From Desulfoluna sp. (GTDB lineage Bacteria; Desulfobacterota; Desulfobacteria; Desulfobacterales; Desulfolunaceae), in assembly GCF_030145185.1 (NCBI RefSeq), contig NZ_JAQYWB010000030.1, positions 1 through 64,000 on the forward strand: a stretch of 64,000 nucleotides of DNA, given 5' to 3'. Positions 63,169 to 64,000 of this stretch are shown piece after piece. Below the pieces are notes generated by a model that did not search any database, was not told where the DNA came from, and was given only the letters and a program-made list of their open reading frames with translations. Position 1 is the stretch's first letter. Every line of letters begins with the position of its first letter. Made by a program: the position numbers and the translations under genes.

Positions 63169-64000
63169 TTATTTTTCCCCGATTTCACTGCGGACGGCGT
63201 CGGCAATTTTTTCTGCGCAACCTCGGGTCAACTCCGCATCCTCCCCTTCCACCATGACGCGAAGCATCTTTTGAGTGCCGGAATAGCGCACCAGGGTTCT
63301 CCCTTTACCGTTCAGGGCTTTCTCAGCGTCCTGAATAGCTTGGGTCACCTTGGTCAGAGATTCCAGGGGTTTTTTCTCGGAGACGTTTACGTTGATGAGC
63401 TCCTGGGGGAAAACGGTCATGGCCTGTTTGAGTTCGGACAATGGCTTCTGGGTCTCGACCAGAACGGTCAGGAGAAGCAGCGCACTTAAAAGACCGTCTC
63501 CGGTGGTGTGACGATCGAGAAAGATCATGTGCCCAGAGTCTTCACCGCCAACCACGGCGCCCTTCTCTTTCATGGCGAGCATGACGTGGCGATCCCCCAC
63601 GGCGCTTTTGATATGGCAAATATTCTGCTCGGCAAGGCAGGCTGAGAGGCCCATGTTGCTCATCACCGTGGTCACCACGGTATCCTTGGTGAGAAGCCCC
63701 TTCGCTTTATAATACCCGGCCACAATGGCGATGACCTGATCTCCAGAGACCACCTCTCCCTGTTCATCCACACAGATCAAACGATCGGCATCCCCATCAA
63801 AGGCGAGACCGGCGTGGGCGCCTTTGGAGAGAACCAGGGACTGCACCTGCCCGGGGTGTTCGGAGCCACATCCGGCGTTGATGTTGACCCCATTGGGGGC
63901 GGCGTTGATCAAGGTCAGGTCGGCTCCGGCCCCTTTCAGCAAGGCCTCCACCAGCGCGCTGGAGGCTCCGTTGGAGGCATCGGCCACCAGACGCAGGCCC
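63169..64000 (-). CDS. glmM: phosphoglucosamine mutase, 5' end beyond the window
   Basis: The C-terminal 277 residues of an enzyme that converts glucosamine-6-phosphate to glucosamine-1-phosphate for cell-wall precursor synthesis. The metal-binding DGDADR, the sugar-binding GEDSGH and the phosphate-binding RYSGTQKMLRVMVEG are visible. The visible part opens with LRLVADASNGA. The active-site serine domain lies outside the window. The coding frame is unbroken to position 64000. Confidence 0.93.
   Translation of the reverse strand, partial: GLRLVADASNGASSALVEALLKGAGADLTLINAAPNGVNINAGCGSEHPGQVQSLVLSKGAHAGLAFDGDADRLICVDEQGEVVSGDQVIAIVAGYYKAKGLLTKDTVVTTVMSNMGLSACLAEQNICHIKSAVGDRHVMLAMKEKGAVVGGEDSGHMIFLDRHTTGDGLLSALLLLTVLVETQKPLSELKQAMTVFPQELINVNVSEKKPLESLTKVTQAIQDAEKALNGKGRTLVRYSGTQKMLRVMVEGEDAELTRGCAEKIADAVRSEIGEK

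Noticed and set aside
1-64000. tRNA, rRNA, tmRNA or CRISPR arrays
   Set aside because: No T-loop/acceptor pattern with a plausible cloverleaf, no rRNA-like stretch and no regularly spaced short direct repeats were seen. A covariance search would be needed to exclude small structured RNAs.

Overview
The window reads like a chromosome segment of a Gram-negative, delta-type bacterium, most likely Desulfobacterota (Desulfobacterales-like). That assignment is an inference from gene content and style, not a database result. Supporting signs are a porin with a signal peptide and terminal Phe, DUF4388/PilZ/MglA-type signalling genes, a MEP isoprenoid pathway, a FolE2-type GTP cyclohydrolase, GlnRS, frequent TTG starts, and the operon xseA-xseB-ispA-dxs-tlyA. 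About 50 protein genes are supportable. I found no rRNA, tRNA, CRISPR array, transposase or prophage.

Layout: 0.7-3.4 kb holds a dynamin-like GTPase and an acetyltransferase. 4.3-6.2 kb holds yhdT-panF on the minus strand, bracketed by copies of a dispersed palindromic repeat. 6.8-10.2 kb is minus strand: a porin, an SRPBCC protein and a DMT transporter. 10.4-20.6 kb is plus strand: a fused acyltransferase/hydrolase, glnS-ispF, cysS and uvrB-uvrC. 20.6-23.7 kb is minus strand: a PilZ protein, HU and prepilin peptidase. 24-31.7 kb is plus strand: lon-tsaB, psd-pssA, greA, rpoZ, a TtcA-type protein and folE2. 31.8-36 kb is minus strand: dacB, dtd and tex.

The most unusual part is 36.4-51.3 kb. 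It is a plus-strand block interrupted only by purC and cut into three units by intrinsic terminators. Unit 1 is a TPR-like protein, an MglA-like GTPase, a DUF4388 plus double cyclic-nucleotide-domain protein, and a PilZ protein. Unit 2 is a roadblock (MglB-like) protein, a second MglA-like GTPase, two helical/winged-helix proteins, and a membrane Cache-HAMP sensor with an N-terminal zinc ribbon. Unit 3 is a DUF4388-like protein, a response regulator with DUF4388, a small roadblock-like protein, a TPR-fused GspE/PilB-type ATPase, and two zinc-ribbon PilZ proteins. My inference is one regulatory machine linking small Ras-like GTPases, nucleotide second messengers and a type IV pilus/type II secretion-like motor. 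It lacks pilin, PilC or PilM genes in the window, although a prepilin peptidase gene lies at 22.9 kb.

51.3-64 kb is mostly minus-strand housekeeping: a small exported protein, an aminotransferase, an EF-G paralogue lacking the usual catalytic His, tlyA, dxs, ispA, xseB, xseA, a small conserved-looking protein, a plus-strand Bax inhibitor-1 family protein, and a glmM cut by the window end.

Intergenic DNA carries several palindromic repeat families. One has a compensatory base-pair change between copies, which suggests selection or a mobilisation mechanism acting on the hairpin.
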